The translations under genes were made by a program, and so were the position numbers. The notes under the pieces are model-generated. The model was not told the origin of the DNA. It saw only the letters and a program-made list of their open reading frames with translations, and made no database searches. 64,000 nucleotides of DNA, taken from positions 123,490 to 187,489 of the forward strand of contig NZ_QOKW01000011.1 of assembly GCF_008365375.1 (NCBI RefSeq). Direction: 5' to 3'. This document shows positions 8,231-17,004 of the stretch, one piece after another. This DNA comes from Roseomonas genomospecies 6. Its GTDB lineage: Bacteria > Pseudomonadota > Alphaproteobacteria > Azospirillales > Azospirillaceae. Each line of letters opens with the position of its first letter. Positions within the stretch are counted from its first letter, which is position 1.

Positions 8231-9037
8231 TCAGTCGGCATCCCGCAGCAACGCCGCGGTCACCGGTCCCACGGTCCCGTTGCCAATGGGCCGCCCGTCC
8301 ACGCGCAGCAGCGGGCGGATGCCCAGGCTGTTGGTCAGGAAGGCTTCCTCGGCCTCCAGCAGATCGGCGACGGTGAGAGGCATCTCCCCGGCCCCGGCCC
8401 GTTCCAGGATCAGCGCGCGGCGGATGCCCGGCAGAGCGCCCTCCTCCACCGGCGGAGTCATCGGGCGCCCGTCGCGGACGACGAACAGGTTCGCCACGCT
8501 GGCCTCCGCCAGCCGCCCCGCGCCGTTGAGAAGAAGCGCCTCCCCCGCGCCGCGTGCCGCGGCTTCCTGGCGAGCGAGAATGGAATCCAGGTAATTCAGT
8601 GACTTCAGGCGCGACAGCGGTGAATGCTCGTTGCGCCGGGTGGTTCGGGCGATCACCGCCTCCACCGGCCCGGCGGGCGGCGGGGCGGGCGCCAGCGTCA
8701 TCAGCAGCGTCGGCACGGCGTCGGCGGGAGGAAGCACGCCGCGCGCCCCGGTGCCGCGCGTCAGCGTCAGGCGGAGCACGCCCTCGTCATGGCCCTGCGC
8801 CGCGATCAGCGCCGCCGCGGCCTCGGCGAGCCCCGCGGCGGTGTGGGGAAGCGGCAGGCCGAGAAGCGCCACCCCCTCCCCCAGCCGGGCGAGGTGCCGG
8901 TCCAGATGGCGGGCGGTCCCCCCGCTCACCCGGATCGTCTCGAACAGCCCGTCGCCCAGCGTGAAGCCGCGGTCCGCCGGGTCGATCCGCGCCTCTTCCG
9001 CCGGCAGCAGGCGCCCGTTCAGCCAGAGAAGGCTCAT
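8231..9037 (-). CDS. pabC: class IV PLP-dependent aminotransferase, probably aminodeoxychorismate lyase
   Basis: A 268-residue fold-type IV enzyme. The N-terminal ADRGFTLGDGLFETIR and the PLP-binding lysine in SRLKSLNYLDSILA (about residue 145) are diagnostic. So is the C-terminal EAFLTNSLGIRPL, which binds the cofactor phosphate. Its start overlaps the end of pabB by four bases (ATGA), so the two are translationally coupled. Aminodeoxychorismate lyase converts 4-amino-4-deoxychorismate to p-aminobenzoate and pyruvate for folate synthesis; coupling to pabB supports that over a branched-chain or D-amino-acid aminotransferase. Confidence 0.82.
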   Translation of the reverse strand: MSLLWLNGRLLPAEEARIDPADRGFTLGDGLFETIRVSGGTARHLDRHLARLGEGVALLGLPLPHTAAGLAEAAAALIAAQGHDEGVLRLTLTRGTGARGVLPPADAVPTLLMTLAPAPPPAGPVEAVIARTTRRNEHSPLSRLKSLNYLDSILARQEAAARGAGEALLLNGAGRLAEASVANLFVVRDGRPMTPPVEEGALPGIRRALILERAGAGEMPLTVADLLEAEEAFLTNSLGIRPLLRVDGRPIGNGTVGPVTAALLRDAD

Positions 9038-10395
9038 CCTCGATCCCCCTCCAGGGCGCGAAGCTGGGCGCGGATCTTGACCATCATCTCCTCATGCTCC
9101 TCAGCCGGGTCGGAATCGGCGACGATGCCGCCGCCGGCCTGGGCGATCACCGCGTCGGGCGTGATGGAGAGGGTTCGGATGACGATGCTGCTGTCCGTGG
9201 CACCGTCGAAGCCGATCCAGGCGACGGAGCCGCAATAGGCGCCGCGCCGGGCCACCTCCAGTTCGTCGATGATCTGCATGGCGCGGATCTTGGGCGCCCC
9301 GGTGATCGAGCCGCCGGGAAGCGCCGCGCGCAGCAGGTCCACCGCCCCCAGCCCGGACCGCAACCGCGCCGTGACGACCGAGACGAGGTGGTGCACGTTG
9401 GAGAAGCTCTCCAGCCCGTAGAGGACCGGCACGCGGACGCTGCCCACCGCCGACACGCGGGCGAGGTCGTTGCGCAGCAGGTCCGTGATCATCAGGTTCT
9501 CCGCCCGGTCCTTCACGCTGGCGACCAGTTCCGCGGCGGCGGCGGCGTCCGCCGCGGGGTCGGCGTGGCGCGGGCGGGTGCCCTTGATCGGGCGCGTCTC
9601 GATCTCGCCCGAGGCGTTCAGCCGGATGAAGCGCTCCGGCGAGCCGCTGGCGATGCGCAGGCGGGGGCCGCAGTCGAGATAGGCGGCGAAGGGCGCCGGG
9701 CTGATCGCGCGCAGCCGGCGGTACAGCGCGTAGGGGTCCAGCCCGGCGGGCCGCTCGGCCAGGAAGCGCTGCGTGAAATTGGCTTGATAGATGTCGCCGG
9801 CCCGGATGTATTCCAGCACCCGCTCCACCCGCTCCAGATAATCGGGGCGGGCCAGTTCGCTCCGCCAGGGGGCGCCCGGCACGGGGCCGAGGGGGGGCGC
9901 TCCGCCGCCCTCCAGCCGGGCCGCCAGGGCCTTGGCGCGGTCCTCGGCCTCCGGGCGGGCGGCGATGACCCAGGCGCGGCGCTCCGCATGGTCGAAGGCG
10001 GCCACCGCGTCATAGAAGCCGAAGGCCATCTCCGGCTGGCCGCCCGCGTTGGCGTGGCGCGAGCGGACCCGCTCCAGCCGCAGCCCGGCCTCGTAGCCGA
10101 TGAAGCCGACGGCGCCGCCGCGGAAGGGCACTGGTCCCGGCGGACTTTCGGGACGGGCATGGCGCGCCAGTTCGTCGGCAAGCACCGCGAAGGGGTCGCC
10201 CGCCACCGGCTGGCCGTCGAGGTAGGCCCGACCGTCCAGCGACTCCAGCGTGCGGAACGGGTCCGCCGCGATGTAGCTGTAGCGGCCATGGGCCGGGTGC
10301 GGAGCGGCGCTGTCGAGCAGCATCGACCAGGGCTGTCCGGACAGGGCGCGGAAGGCGTCCGCCGGATCGGCGCAGGAAAGGGGAATCACCAGCAT
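9034..10395 (-). CDS. pabB: aminodeoxychorismate synthase component I
   Basis: A 453-residue chorismate-binding enzyme that aminates chorismate to 4-amino-4-deoxychorismate. The key motif is PIKGTRPR, whose lysine marks PabB as opposed to the alanine of anthranilate synthase TrpE. Also present are DLLRNDLARV, PGGSITGAPK and RRGAYCGSVAW. The N-terminal half has the usual anthranilate-synthase-like region. A glutamine amidotransferase partner (PabA) is not in the window and is presumably elsewhere or shared with TrpG. It is translationally coupled to pabC downstream. Confidence 0.93.
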   Translation of the reverse strand: MLVIPLSCADPADAFRALSGQPWSMLLDSAAPHPAHGRYSYIAADPFRTLESLDGRAYLDGQPVAGDPFAVLADELARHARPESPPGPVPFRGGAVGFIGYEAGLRLERVRSRHANAGGQPEMAFGFYDAVAAFDHAERRAWVIAARPEAEDRAKALAARLEGGGAPPLGPVPGAPWRSELARPDYLERVERVLEYIRAGDIYQANFTQRFLAERPAGLDPYALYRRLRAISPAPFAAYLDCGPRLRIASGSPERFIRLNASGEIETRPIKGTRPRHADPAADAAAAAELVASVKDRAENLMITDLLRNDLARVSAVGSVRVPVLYGLESFSNVHHLVSVVTARLRSGLGAVDLLRAALPGGSITGAPKIRAMQIIDELEVARRGAYCGSVAWIGFDGATDSSIVIRTLSITPDAVIAQAGGGIVADSDPAEEHEEMMVKIRAQLRALEGDRG

Positions 10396-10427
10396 GGAGG
10401 CGGTTCTTCCTGAAAGGATGGCTTTTC

Positions 10428-11213
10428 TTACATCTGGATGGTGGCGCCGCCGTCCACCACCAGCACATGCCCATTGACGTAGGACGCGGCGGGCGAGGCC
10501 AGGAACACGGCGGCCCCGGCGATCTCCTCCGGACGGCCCCAGCGGCCGAGCGGCGTGCGGCCCTCGAAATAGGCGGACAGGGCCGGGTTGCCGGTGATGC
10601 CGGCGTTGGTCTCCGTCGCGAAGAAGCCGGGGGCGATGGCGTTGCTGGTCAGGCCCCGTCCGCCATACTCCGCGGCGAGCGCCCGCACCATGCCGGTCAG
10701 CCCGGCCTTGGCGGCGGCATAGACCGCGTCGTTGGCGCGGGCGACCTGCCCGGCGATGGAGGTCACGGCGATCAGCCGCCCGAAGCCCCGGGGCAGCATC
10801 AGCCGCGCCGCCTCCCGCGCCAGGATGAGGCCCGAGGCCAGATCGACGTTCAGCAGATCGCCGATCTCCTCGTCCGAGAAGTCGGTCAGGGGCTTGCGGT
10901 TGCGCTGCCCGACATTCTGGACCAGCACGTCGAGCCGCCCATGCTCCCGTTCGATCCGCGCGAAGGCGTCCCGCACCGCCTCCCGGTCGGCCACGTCGAA
11001 GGCCAGCACGGTGGCCCGCCCGCCCGCCGCCGCGATGGCCTCGGCCTGCGGTTGCAGACGCGCGGCGTCCCGTCCGTTCAGCAGCACATGGGCGCCGGAC
11101 CCGGCCATGGCGCGGGCGATTTCCAGCCCCAGCCCGCGCCCGGACCCGGTGACCAGAGCCACCCGGCCTTCCAGCGAGAATTGCGACAGATAGGGACGAT
11201 GCGGGACGGTCAT
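10428..11213 (-). CDS. short-chain dehydrogenase/reductase (gluconate 5-dehydrogenase-like)
   Basis: A 261-residue classical SDR. The NAD(P)-binding TGSGRGLG lies at about residues 19-26, the catalytic serine in VTSIAG and the Tyr-x3-Lys in YAAAKAG. It ends with the usual GHVLVVDGGATIQ. The opening FSLEGRVALVTG resembles gluconate 5-dehydrogenases. The start at 11213 is chosen because the family N-terminus begins there; longer in-frame extensions upstream are not family-like. It lies 32 bp upstream of pabB on the same strand, so it may be co-transcribed. The substrate is not certain. Confidence 0.82.
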   Translation of the reverse strand: MTVPHRPYLSQFSLEGRVALVTGSGRGLGLEIARAMAGSGAHVLLNGRDAARLQPQAEAIAAAGGRATVLAFDVADREAVRDAFARIEREHGRLDVLVQNVGQRNRKPLTDFSDEEIGDLLNVDLASGLILAREAARLMLPRGFGRLIAVTSIAGQVARANDAVYAAAKAGLTGMVRALAAEYGGRGLTSNAIAPGFFATETNAGITGNPALSAYFEGRTPLGRWGRPEEIAGAAVFLASPAASYVNGHVLVVDGGATIQM

Positions 11214-11280
11214 GGTCACCGATGCGGATGGAACGGACGATTCCGCAGGTTTAGCAGATGCCCCGCCGGATGACATCCCA

Positions 11281-11871
11281 TCAGGAGCGGGGCAGCAGTT
11301 CCACCGTTTCCGCGATGGTCCAGCCATCCGTGCGGACCAGCCGCCCGATGCGCCCGTACAGCGTGGTTCCCGCGGGCACGCGCCCGTCCGCGGCCCAGTC
11401 CGATGCGGCGGGGACGGTCAGCAGGCCCAGCACCTCCACCGAGAAGGCGACACCGCCGCTGGCCAGCAGGCGCCCGAAGGGCTCCCGCCCCTCGCGAAGC
11501 CGGTCGGCGAACTGCGCGGGGAAGTCGCCGAGCGCGATGCGGATGCTCGCCAGTTCCACCGGCAGGGCGTCCGGCCCGACGGTCAGAACGATGTCGCGCA
11601 GAAGCGCCGCCCCGTCCGGCTCCGTCCGTTGCCGCAGCACCCGCACGCCCACCGGCTCGCCCCACCGCTCCGACAGGACGGCGGTCATGCCGCGGTCGTG
11701 GTCGAGCAACGCCCGGTAGGGCGCCGGCACCGCGGCGGCGGGCAGCGTGGAAAGCGCCTGCGCTCCGGCCCCCCACCCCGCCGTCAGCGCCCGCGCGCGC
11801 GCCAGGGCAAAGCCGGGTTCGTCCATGGAGGAACAGCCGGCGACGGAGGCGGACGAAAAGGAAGGCTTCAT
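11281..11871 (-). CDS. chorismate-lyase-like (UbiC/DUF98 fold) protein of unknown function
   Basis: A 196-residue protein with YRALLDHDRGMTAVL, GEPVGVRVLRQR, a middle strand pattern (VELASIRIAL), and GREPFGRLL. These features fit the chorismate-lyase-like superfamily, where a dimeric beta-sheet cradle binds an aromatic product. It lies directly upstream of the SDR-pabB-pabC genes on the same strand, so a role around chorismate or p-aminobenzoate is attractive but unproven. The N-terminus contains VAGCSS, which is too short and polar for a clear lipoprotein signal. The family call is moderate and no catalytic residues were assigned. Confidence 0.5.
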   Translation of the reverse strand: MKPSFSSASVAGCSSMDEPGFALARARALTAGWGAGAQALSTLPAAAVPAPYRALLDHDRGMTAVLSERWGEPVGVRVLRQRTEPDGAALLRDIVLTVGPDALPVELASIRIALGDFPAQFADRLREGREPFGRLLASGGVAFSVEVLGLLTVPAASDWAADGRVPAGTTLYGRIGRLVRTDGWTIAETVELLPRS

Positions 11872-11995
11872 TCGGAATCGCGGTTCTTCGGAAGGGCTTG
11901 GCCATCCCGAGCGGGGGAGCGGCCACGGGCCGGCATTCTAGGAACAGCGCCCCGCCAACCGCAATGCCGAAGGCGCGCATTCCAGGGTCCCTCCC

Positions 11996-12199
11996 CTATT
12001 CGAAGGCGACGCCGGGGCGCAGACCGGCGCGCTTCAGGACGATCGCCAGCGGGCAGAAGCCGGAGAAGGCCGCCTGGAGCATGTTCGCACCGACGAAGGC
12101 GGTCAGCCACAGCCAGTTCGGGCTGTGCAGCTGCGACAGGGCGAGGCTCAGCAGGATGATGGTCCCGGCGAAGGCCATCACAACGCGGTCGATGCTCAT
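11996..12199 (-). CDS. DUF2892 small membrane protein (YgaP-like transmembrane half)
   Basis: A 67-residue protein with two hydrophobic helices and the family signature [16 protein letters not shown]. The start at 12199 has AAGGAGA eight bases upstream. In E. coli YgaP the same two-helix unit is fused to a rhodanese domain in one membrane protein. Here the helices and the rhodanese (16615) are separate genes on either side of an RND pump. It is divergent from the pump operon across a 118-bp promoter region with AT-rich repeats, suggesting joint control. A role in handling persulfide at the membrane is inference from YgaP. Confidence 0.78.
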   Translation of the reverse strand: MSIDRVVMAFAGTIILLSLALSQLHSPNWLWLTAFVGANMLQAAFSGFCPLAIVLKRAGLRPGVAFE

Positions 12200-12243
12200 G
12201 TCGTCGTCTCCTTGAGGCGCGTCGGCGCAATTCATTCATTGAC

Positions 12244-12267
12244 ACTAAATTAGCAACAACTAAATTA
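12244..12267. promoter_or_regulatory. AT-rich direct-repeat operator in the divergent DUF2892/RND promoter
   Basis: Two identical nonamers ACTAAATTA start 15 bp apart (12244 and 12259). The inner TTAG-N6-CTAA is also an inverted repeat. In a very GC-rich neighbourhood such an AT-rich site stands out and lies midway between the DUF2892 start (12199) and the pump adaptor start (12318). The SqrR/BigR-like ArsR repressor at 17005 is the likely binder, since that family favours AT-rich dyads. This is inferred. Confidence 0.5.
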
Positions 12268-12317
12268 TTGCGTCAAGACACGCCCGTCCCGTCGTTCCTG
12301 TTCGAAGGTGGCTCGCC

Positions 12318-13373
12318 ATGCCCCGCTCCTCCCGCCGCCGCACGCTGGCGATGGCCGTTCTGCTGGGGGCGCTGTTCCTTGCGCCCACCACATGGGCCGA
12401 AACCGGTACTCTGACCGTCCAACCGCGCCCGGTGGAGGATCTGAAGGCCGTCTTCGCCACGGTGGAGAGCGTGCGCGAGGCGCTGGCCCGCACGCGCATC
12501 GGCGGCACCGTGGCGGGCCTGAGTGTGACGGAGGGCGACAAGGTGACGGTCGGGCAGGTCATCGCCACCGTGCGCGACCCGAAGCTGCCGCTCCAGCTCG
12601 CCGCCCTCGACGCGCGCATCCAGGCGTTGCAGGCGCAGCAGCATCAGGCGGAGCTGGAACTGGGCCGCGCCCGCCAGCTCCGCGCCAGCGGCACCGGCAC
12701 GCAGCAGCGGCTGGACGACGCGCAGGCCGCGCTGGACGTCGCCCGCGCCCAGATCGCCGCCATGGAGGCCGAGCGCTCCGTCGTCGCCCAACAACTGCGG
12801 GAGGGGGAGGTGCTGGCCCCCGCCAACGGGCGCGTCCTTCAGGTCAAGGTCATCGACGGCGCCGTGGTGATGCCGGGCGAGGCGGTCGCGAGCATCGCCA
12901 CCGACACCTACATCCTGCGGCTCCGCCTGCCGGAGCGGCACGCCCGCTTCCTGAAGGAGGGCGACCCGGTGCTGGTCGGTCGGCGCGGGCTGGCCCCGGC
13001 CACCGTTACCGGCCCCGGCCCCGGCCCCGGCCCCGGCGCCGCGGCGCTGATGCGCGGGACCGTCCGGCAGGTCTATCCGGAGATGGACGGCGGGCAGGTG
13101 GTGGCCGACGCCACGGTCGGCGGGCTGGGCGACTTCTTCGTGGGCGAGCGGGTGCGGGTCTACGTCGCCACCGGCACGCGGGAGGCCGTGGTGATCCCAC
13201 CCGATTTCCTGCTGCGCCGCTTCGGCACCGATTTCGTCCGGCTGGCCGACGGGACGGAGGTTCCGGTCCAGGCCGGCGGCGACATCCCCGCGCTGGACGA
13301 CCGGCCCGGCGGGTTGGAGATCCTGTCCGGCCTGAAGCCCGGCGACGTGATCGTCCGCCCGGCGGGCTCGTGA
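12318..13373 (+). CDS. RND efflux periplasmic adaptor (membrane fusion protein)
   Basis: A 351-residue HlyD/AcrA-type adaptor. It has a Sec signal at residues 1-27, a split lipoyl/barrel-sandwich domain (ARTRIGGTVAGLSVTEGDKV and later LAPANGRVLQVKVIDGAVV), and a long alpha-hairpin (about 95-160). A beta-barrel follows and ends around a C-terminal GLEILSGLKPGDVIV. Within the barrel is an unusual PGPGPGPG run encoded by a GGCCCC hexamer repeat (13011-13034). It begins the pump operon and ends 8 bp before the permease. No outer-membrane channel gene is adjacent, so a shared TolC-type channel would be needed. Confidence 0.9.
   Translation: MPRSSRRRTLAMAVLLGALFLAPTTWAETGTLTVQPRPVEDLKAVFATVESVREALARTRIGGTVAGLSVTEGDKVTVGQVIATVRDPKLPLQLAALDARIQALQAQQHQAELELGRARQLRASGTGTQQRLDDAQAALDVARAQIAAMEAERSVVAQQLREGEVLAPANGRVLQVKVIDGAVVMPGEAVASIATDTYILRLRLPERHARFLKEGDPVLVGRRGLAPATVTGPGPGPGPGAAALMRGTVRQVYPEMDGGQVVADATVGGLGDFFVGERVRVYVATGTREAVVIPPDFLLRRFGTDFVRLADGTEVPVQAGGDIPALDDRPGGLEILSGLKPGDVIVRPAGS
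13011..13034. repeat. GGCCCC hexanucleotide repeat, four units, inside the adaptor gene
   Basis: Four perfect GGCCCC units, continuing imperfectly, encode Pro-Gly repeats in the adaptor beta-barrel. The six-base unit keeps the frame, so slippage would change linker length rather than switch the gene off. Confidence 0.85.
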
Positions 13374-13381
13374 GGGACGCC

Positions 13382-16300
13382 ATGAGGCTCGGCCTTTCCG
13401 GGGTGCTGACGCGGACCTTCATCCGGTCGCCCCTGACCCCGCTTCTGCTGCTCGCCTCGCTGGCGGTCGGCGCCATCGCGCTCCTCTCCCTCCCGCGCGA
13501 GGAGGAGCCGCAGATCAGCGTGCCCATGGTGGACATCCTGGTCCAGGCGGACGGGCTGAAGGCCGGCGACGCCGTGGAGCTGGTCACCCGGCCGCTGGAG
13601 GAGATCGTCAAGGGCATCGACGGCGTGGAGCACACCTACAGCCAGACCATGGACGACCGCGTGGTGGTCACCGCGCGATTCCTGGTCGGCACCCCGTCCG
13701 ACGACGCCATCCTGCGCGTGCACGAGAAGGTGCGGGCCAACATGGACCGCATCCCGCTGGGCATTCCGGAACCGCTGATCGTCGGGCGCGGGATCAACGA
13801 CGTCGCCATCCTGACGCTCACCCTGTCGCCCCGGGCGGAGGCCGCCGGGCGCTGGACCGTCAACGCCCTGCACGGGGTGGCCGGCGACCTGCTGGGCCAA
13901 CTCGTCCAGGTGGAGGATGTGGGGCGAAGCGTCATCGTCGGCGGGCAGCCCGACCAGATCCGGGTGGAGCCCGATCCGGAACGGCTGGCGCTCTACGGAG
14001 TCACGCTGAACCAGCTCGTGGACAAGGTGAGGAACGCCAACCGCTCCTTCATCGCCGGGGCGGTGCGCAGCGCGGGCGGCAGCCTGCCGGCGGTGGCCGG
14101 GCAGACGCTCCAGGGAACGGCGGACATCGGGCTGCTTCTGGTCACCACCCGCGACGGGCGGCCCGTCTATGTGAAGGACGTGGCCGACGTGGTGATCGGC
14201 GCGCGGGCCGACGAGAGCAGCGCCTGGCATCTGGTGCCGGACGGCAAGGGCGGGCTGGTCCGCACCCCCGCCGTCACCATCGCCATCGCCAAGCGCGCCG
14301 GGGCCAACGCCGTCACCATCGCCGACCGCGTGCTGGAGCGCGTCCAGGCTATCGAGGCGGACGGGCTTCCCAAGGACCTGACCCTGACCGTCACCCGCAA
14401 CTACGGCGAGACCGCCGACGAGAAGGTGAACGAGCTGCTGTTCCATCTGGCGCTCGCCACCGTCACCATCGTCGGGCTGATCGTTCTGGCCATCGGCTGG
14501 CGGGAGGGGCTGGTGACGCTGGTCGTCATCCCGACGACGATCCTTCTGACCCTCTTCGCGTCCTGGCTGATGGGCTACACCATCAACCGCGTCAGCCTGT
14601 TCGCCTTGATCTTCTCCATCGGCATCCTGGTGGACGACGCCATCGTGGTGGTGGAGAACATCGACCGCCACTGGGCGATGCGCGACGGGCGCAGCAAGGT
14701 CCAGGCCGCCGTCGAGGCGGTGGCGGAGGTCGGCAATCCGACCATCGTCGCCACCCTGACCGTCATCGCCGCCCTGCTGCCGATGATGTTCGTGTCGGGC
14801 CTGATGGGTCCCTACATGAGCCCGATCCCGGCCAACGCCTCCGCCGCCATGCTGTTCAGCTTCTTCGCCGCCATGGTGCTGACGCCCTGGCTGATGGTGA
14901 CGCTGCGTCCGGGTGAAACCCCGGCGGGCGGGCATGGCGATCACGATGGCGGCGGGCGGCTGGGGCGCCTCTACCTCGCCGCCGCGCGCCCGGTGGTCCG
15001 CAGCAAGCGCCGGGCCTGGATGTTCCTGCTGGCGGTGGGGGTGGCGACCCTCGCCTCCATGGGGCTGTTCTACAGCAAGGACGTGGCGGTCAAGCTGCTG
15101 CCCTTCGACAACAAGTCGGAGCTTCAGGTAGTGCTGGACCTGCCCCGCGGCGCGGCGCCGGAGGACACGGAGCGCGCCCTGTTCGCCGCCGCGCGGGCGT
15201 TCGCCGACCTGCCGGAACTGGCCAGCGTCCAGGCCTATGCCGGCACCGCCTCTCCCTTCAACTTCAACGGTCTGGTCCGGCATTACTACCTGCGCGACCA
15301 GCCGGAACAGGGCGACCTTCAGGTCAACCTCGCCCCCAAGAGCGAGCGGAGCCGCAGCAGCCACGAGATCGCTCTGGACATCCGGGCGCGTCTGGCCGGT
15401 CTGCCGCTGCCCGCCGGGACGGTGCTGAAGGTCGTGGAGGTGCCGCCCGGCCCGCCCGTGCTGTCCACTCTGCTGATGGAGGTCTACGGCCCCGACGCGG
15501 AGACGCGGCGCAGGGCGGCGCGGGCGGTGGAGGACGCCTTCCGCGGCGTGGATTTCATCGTCGATGTGGAGAACAGCGTCCGTCCGCCCGGCGAACGGCT
15601 GCGCTTCGCGCTGGACCAGGAAAGCCTGGAATTCCACGGGGTGGAGGAGCAGGCCGTCTACGACACGCTGCGCGCGCTGACGGGCGGTGTGCCGGTCGGC
15701 TACTCGCACCGGGGAGCGGGCCGCAAGCCCATCGAAATCGCCGTGCAGATGCCGCGGTCCGGCCTGTTCCTGTCGGAGCGCATCCTCGCCACGCCGGTGC
15801 CGGGGGCGCGCGGCACGGTGGAGTTGGGCGATCTGGTGACGATGACGCGCGAACCCGCCTCCCACCCGCTGTTCCGGCGCAACGGGCGCTTCGCGGAGAT
15901 GGTCATGGCCGATCTGGCCGGGCGGTTCGAGGCGCCGGTCTACGGCATGATGGCCGTGCAGGACCGGCTGAACGCCATCGACTGGGCCGCCGCCGGCCTT
16001 GCCGCCGAGCCGGAGATCCGGATGCACGGCCAGCCCGACGACCAGAGCCGGACCGTGCTTCTGTGGGACGGCGAGTGGGAGATCACCTACGTCACCTTCC
16101 GCGACATGGGGGCGGCCTTCGGCGTGGCGATCCTGGGCATCTACCTGCTGGTCGTCGCGCAGTTCGGAAGCTTCAAGCTGCCGCTGGTCATCCTGGTGCC
16201 GGTGCCGCTGACCCTGATCGGAATCGTGCTGGGCCACTGGCTGTTCGGGGCGGCCTTCACCGCCACCTCCATGATCGGATTCATCGCCCTGGCCGGGATC

Positions 16301-16612
16301 ATCGTGCGCAACTCCATCCTGCTGGTGGACTTCATCCGCCACCTGCGCGATTGCGGGACGCCGCTGCGCGACGCGGTGCTGGAGGCCGGGGCCATCCGCT
16401 TCAAGCCGATCCTGCTGACCGCCGTCGCCGCGATGATCGGGGCCGCCTTCATCCTGACCGACCCGATCTTCCAGGGGCTGGCGATTTCGCTGCTGTTCGG
16501 GCTGTTCAGTTCGACCCTTCTGACGGTGCTGGTGATCCCCGCGATCTACGTCGTCCTGCGAGGCGAGGATGCCGGCCACCGTCACCGTGAAACCGTCGCC
16601 ACTCGGGGATGA
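13382..16612 (+). CDS. RND efflux transporter permease (AcrB/HAE1-like)
   Basis: A 1076-residue inner-membrane proton antiporter. It has one N-terminal helix (SPLTPLLLLASLAVGAIALL), a large periplasmic pore domain starting at LPREEEPQISVP, then the central helix cluster with IGILVDDAIVVVENIDRH (about residue 413). The aspartates there belong to the proton relay. A second pore domain and C-terminal helices with GIIVRNSILLVDFIRH repeat the plan. The length is normal. The DDAIV variant and PREEEPQ opening resemble the less studied heavy-metal/solvent-like or sulfur-linked RND branch rather than classical drug pumps; the substrate is unknown. It is followed within 3 bp by a rhodanese. Confidence 0.93.
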   Translation: MRLGLSGVLTRTFIRSPLTPLLLLASLAVGAIALLSLPREEEPQISVPMVDILVQADGLKAGDAVELVTRPLEEIVKGIDGVEHTYSQTMDDRVVVTARFLVGTPSDDAILRVHEKVRANMDRIPLGIPEPLIVGRGINDVAILTLTLSPRAEAAGRWTVNALHGVAGDLLGQLVQVEDVGRSVIVGGQPDQIRVEPDPERLALYGVTLNQLVDKVRNANRSFIAGAVRSAGGSLPAVAGQTLQGTADIGLLLVTTRDGRPVYVKDVADVVIGARADESSAWHLVPDGKGGLVRTPAVTIAIAKRAGANAVTIADRVLERVQAIEADGLPKDLTLTVTRNYGETADEKVNELLFHLALATVTIVGLIVLAIGWREGLVTLVVIPTTILLTLFASWLMGYTINRVSLFALIFSIGILVDDAIVVVENIDRHWAMRDGRSKVQAAVEAVAEVGNPTIVATLTVIAALLPMMFVSGLMGPYMSPIPANASAAMLFSFFAAMVLTPWLMVTLRPGETPAGGHGDHDGGGRLGRLYLAAARPVVRSKRRAWMFLLAVGVATLASMGLFYSKDVAVKLLPFDNKSELQVVLDLPRGAAPEDTERALFAAARAFADLPELASVQAYAGTASPFNFNGLVRHYYLRDQPEQGDLQVNLAPKSERSRSSHEIALDIRARLAGLPLPAGTVLKVVEVPPGPPVLSTLLMEVYGPDAETRRRAARAVEDAFRGVDFIVDVENSVRPPGERLRFALDQESLEFHGVEEQAVYDTLRALTGGVPVGYSHRGAGRKPIEIAVQMPRSGLFLSERILATPVPGARGTVELGDLVTMTREPASHPLFRRNGRFAEMVMADLAGRFEAPVYGMMAVQDRLNAIDWAAAGLAAEPEIRMHGQPDDQSRTVLLWDGEWEITYVTFRDMGAAFGVAILGIYLLVVAQFGSFKLPLVILVPVPLTLIGIVLGHWLFGAAFTATSMIGFIALAGIIVRNSILLVDFIRHLRDCGTPLRDAVLEAGAIRFKPILLTAVAAMIGAAFILTDPIFQGLAISLLFGLFSSTLLTVLVIPAIYVVLRGEDAGHRHRETVATRG

Positions 16613-16614
16613 CC

Positions 16615-16989
16615 ATGCTGAAGACCCTTCTCTCCCTCCTTGGAATCAACCGGAGCGCAAACACCATGAGCGACCAGATCAAGACCGTCGACGCGGCCAC
16701 CGTCATGGGATGGCTGAAGGAGGGTTCGGCGGTGATCGTGGACGTCCGCGAACCCCACGAACACCGCGCCGGCCACATCCCCGGCGCCACGCTGGTGCCG
16801 CTGTCGCGGTTCGACCCGGCCCGCGTGCCGGATTCGGCGGGCAAGCATCTGGTCTTCCACTGCCAGAGTGGGCGCCGCTGCGGCCCCGCCTCCGAGCGGA
16901 TGGCGGCCAGCGGCCATGACGGGGACATTTATCGGCTGAACGGCGGCATGGCCGCCTGGATGGCCGCGTCCGGTCCGGTCGAACGCTGA
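16615..16989 (+). CDS. rhodanese-domain sulfurtransferase
   Basis: A single rhodanese domain of about 107 residues, with DVREPHEHRAGHIPGA and the active-site loop HCQSGRRC. The cysteine of CQSGRR forms the persulfide. The ATG at 16615 has GGGG six bases upstream; an internal ATG at 16666 (MSDQIKTVD) would give only the core domain. It follows the RND permease by 2 bp and is certainly co-transcribed. The pump-rhodanese-DUF2892-ArsR set suggests handling of sulfide, sulfane sulfur or cyanide-type stress; this is inference from the families. Confidence 0.9.
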   Translation: MLKTLLSLLGINRSANTMSDQIKTVDAATVMGWLKEGSAVIVDVREPHEHRAGHIPGATLVPLSRFDPARVPDSAGKHLVFHCQSGRRCGPASERMAASGHDGDIYRLNGGMAAWMAASGPVER

Positions 16990-17004
16990 CGGGGGCGCCT
17001 CAGG

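Noticed and set aside
13160..16585. A very long open frame on the minus strand opposite the RND permease
   Set aside because: It is the mirror of GC-rich coding sequence; the peptide is rich in H, R, Q, D and G with no family features, while the + strand has a clear AcrB-type protein.
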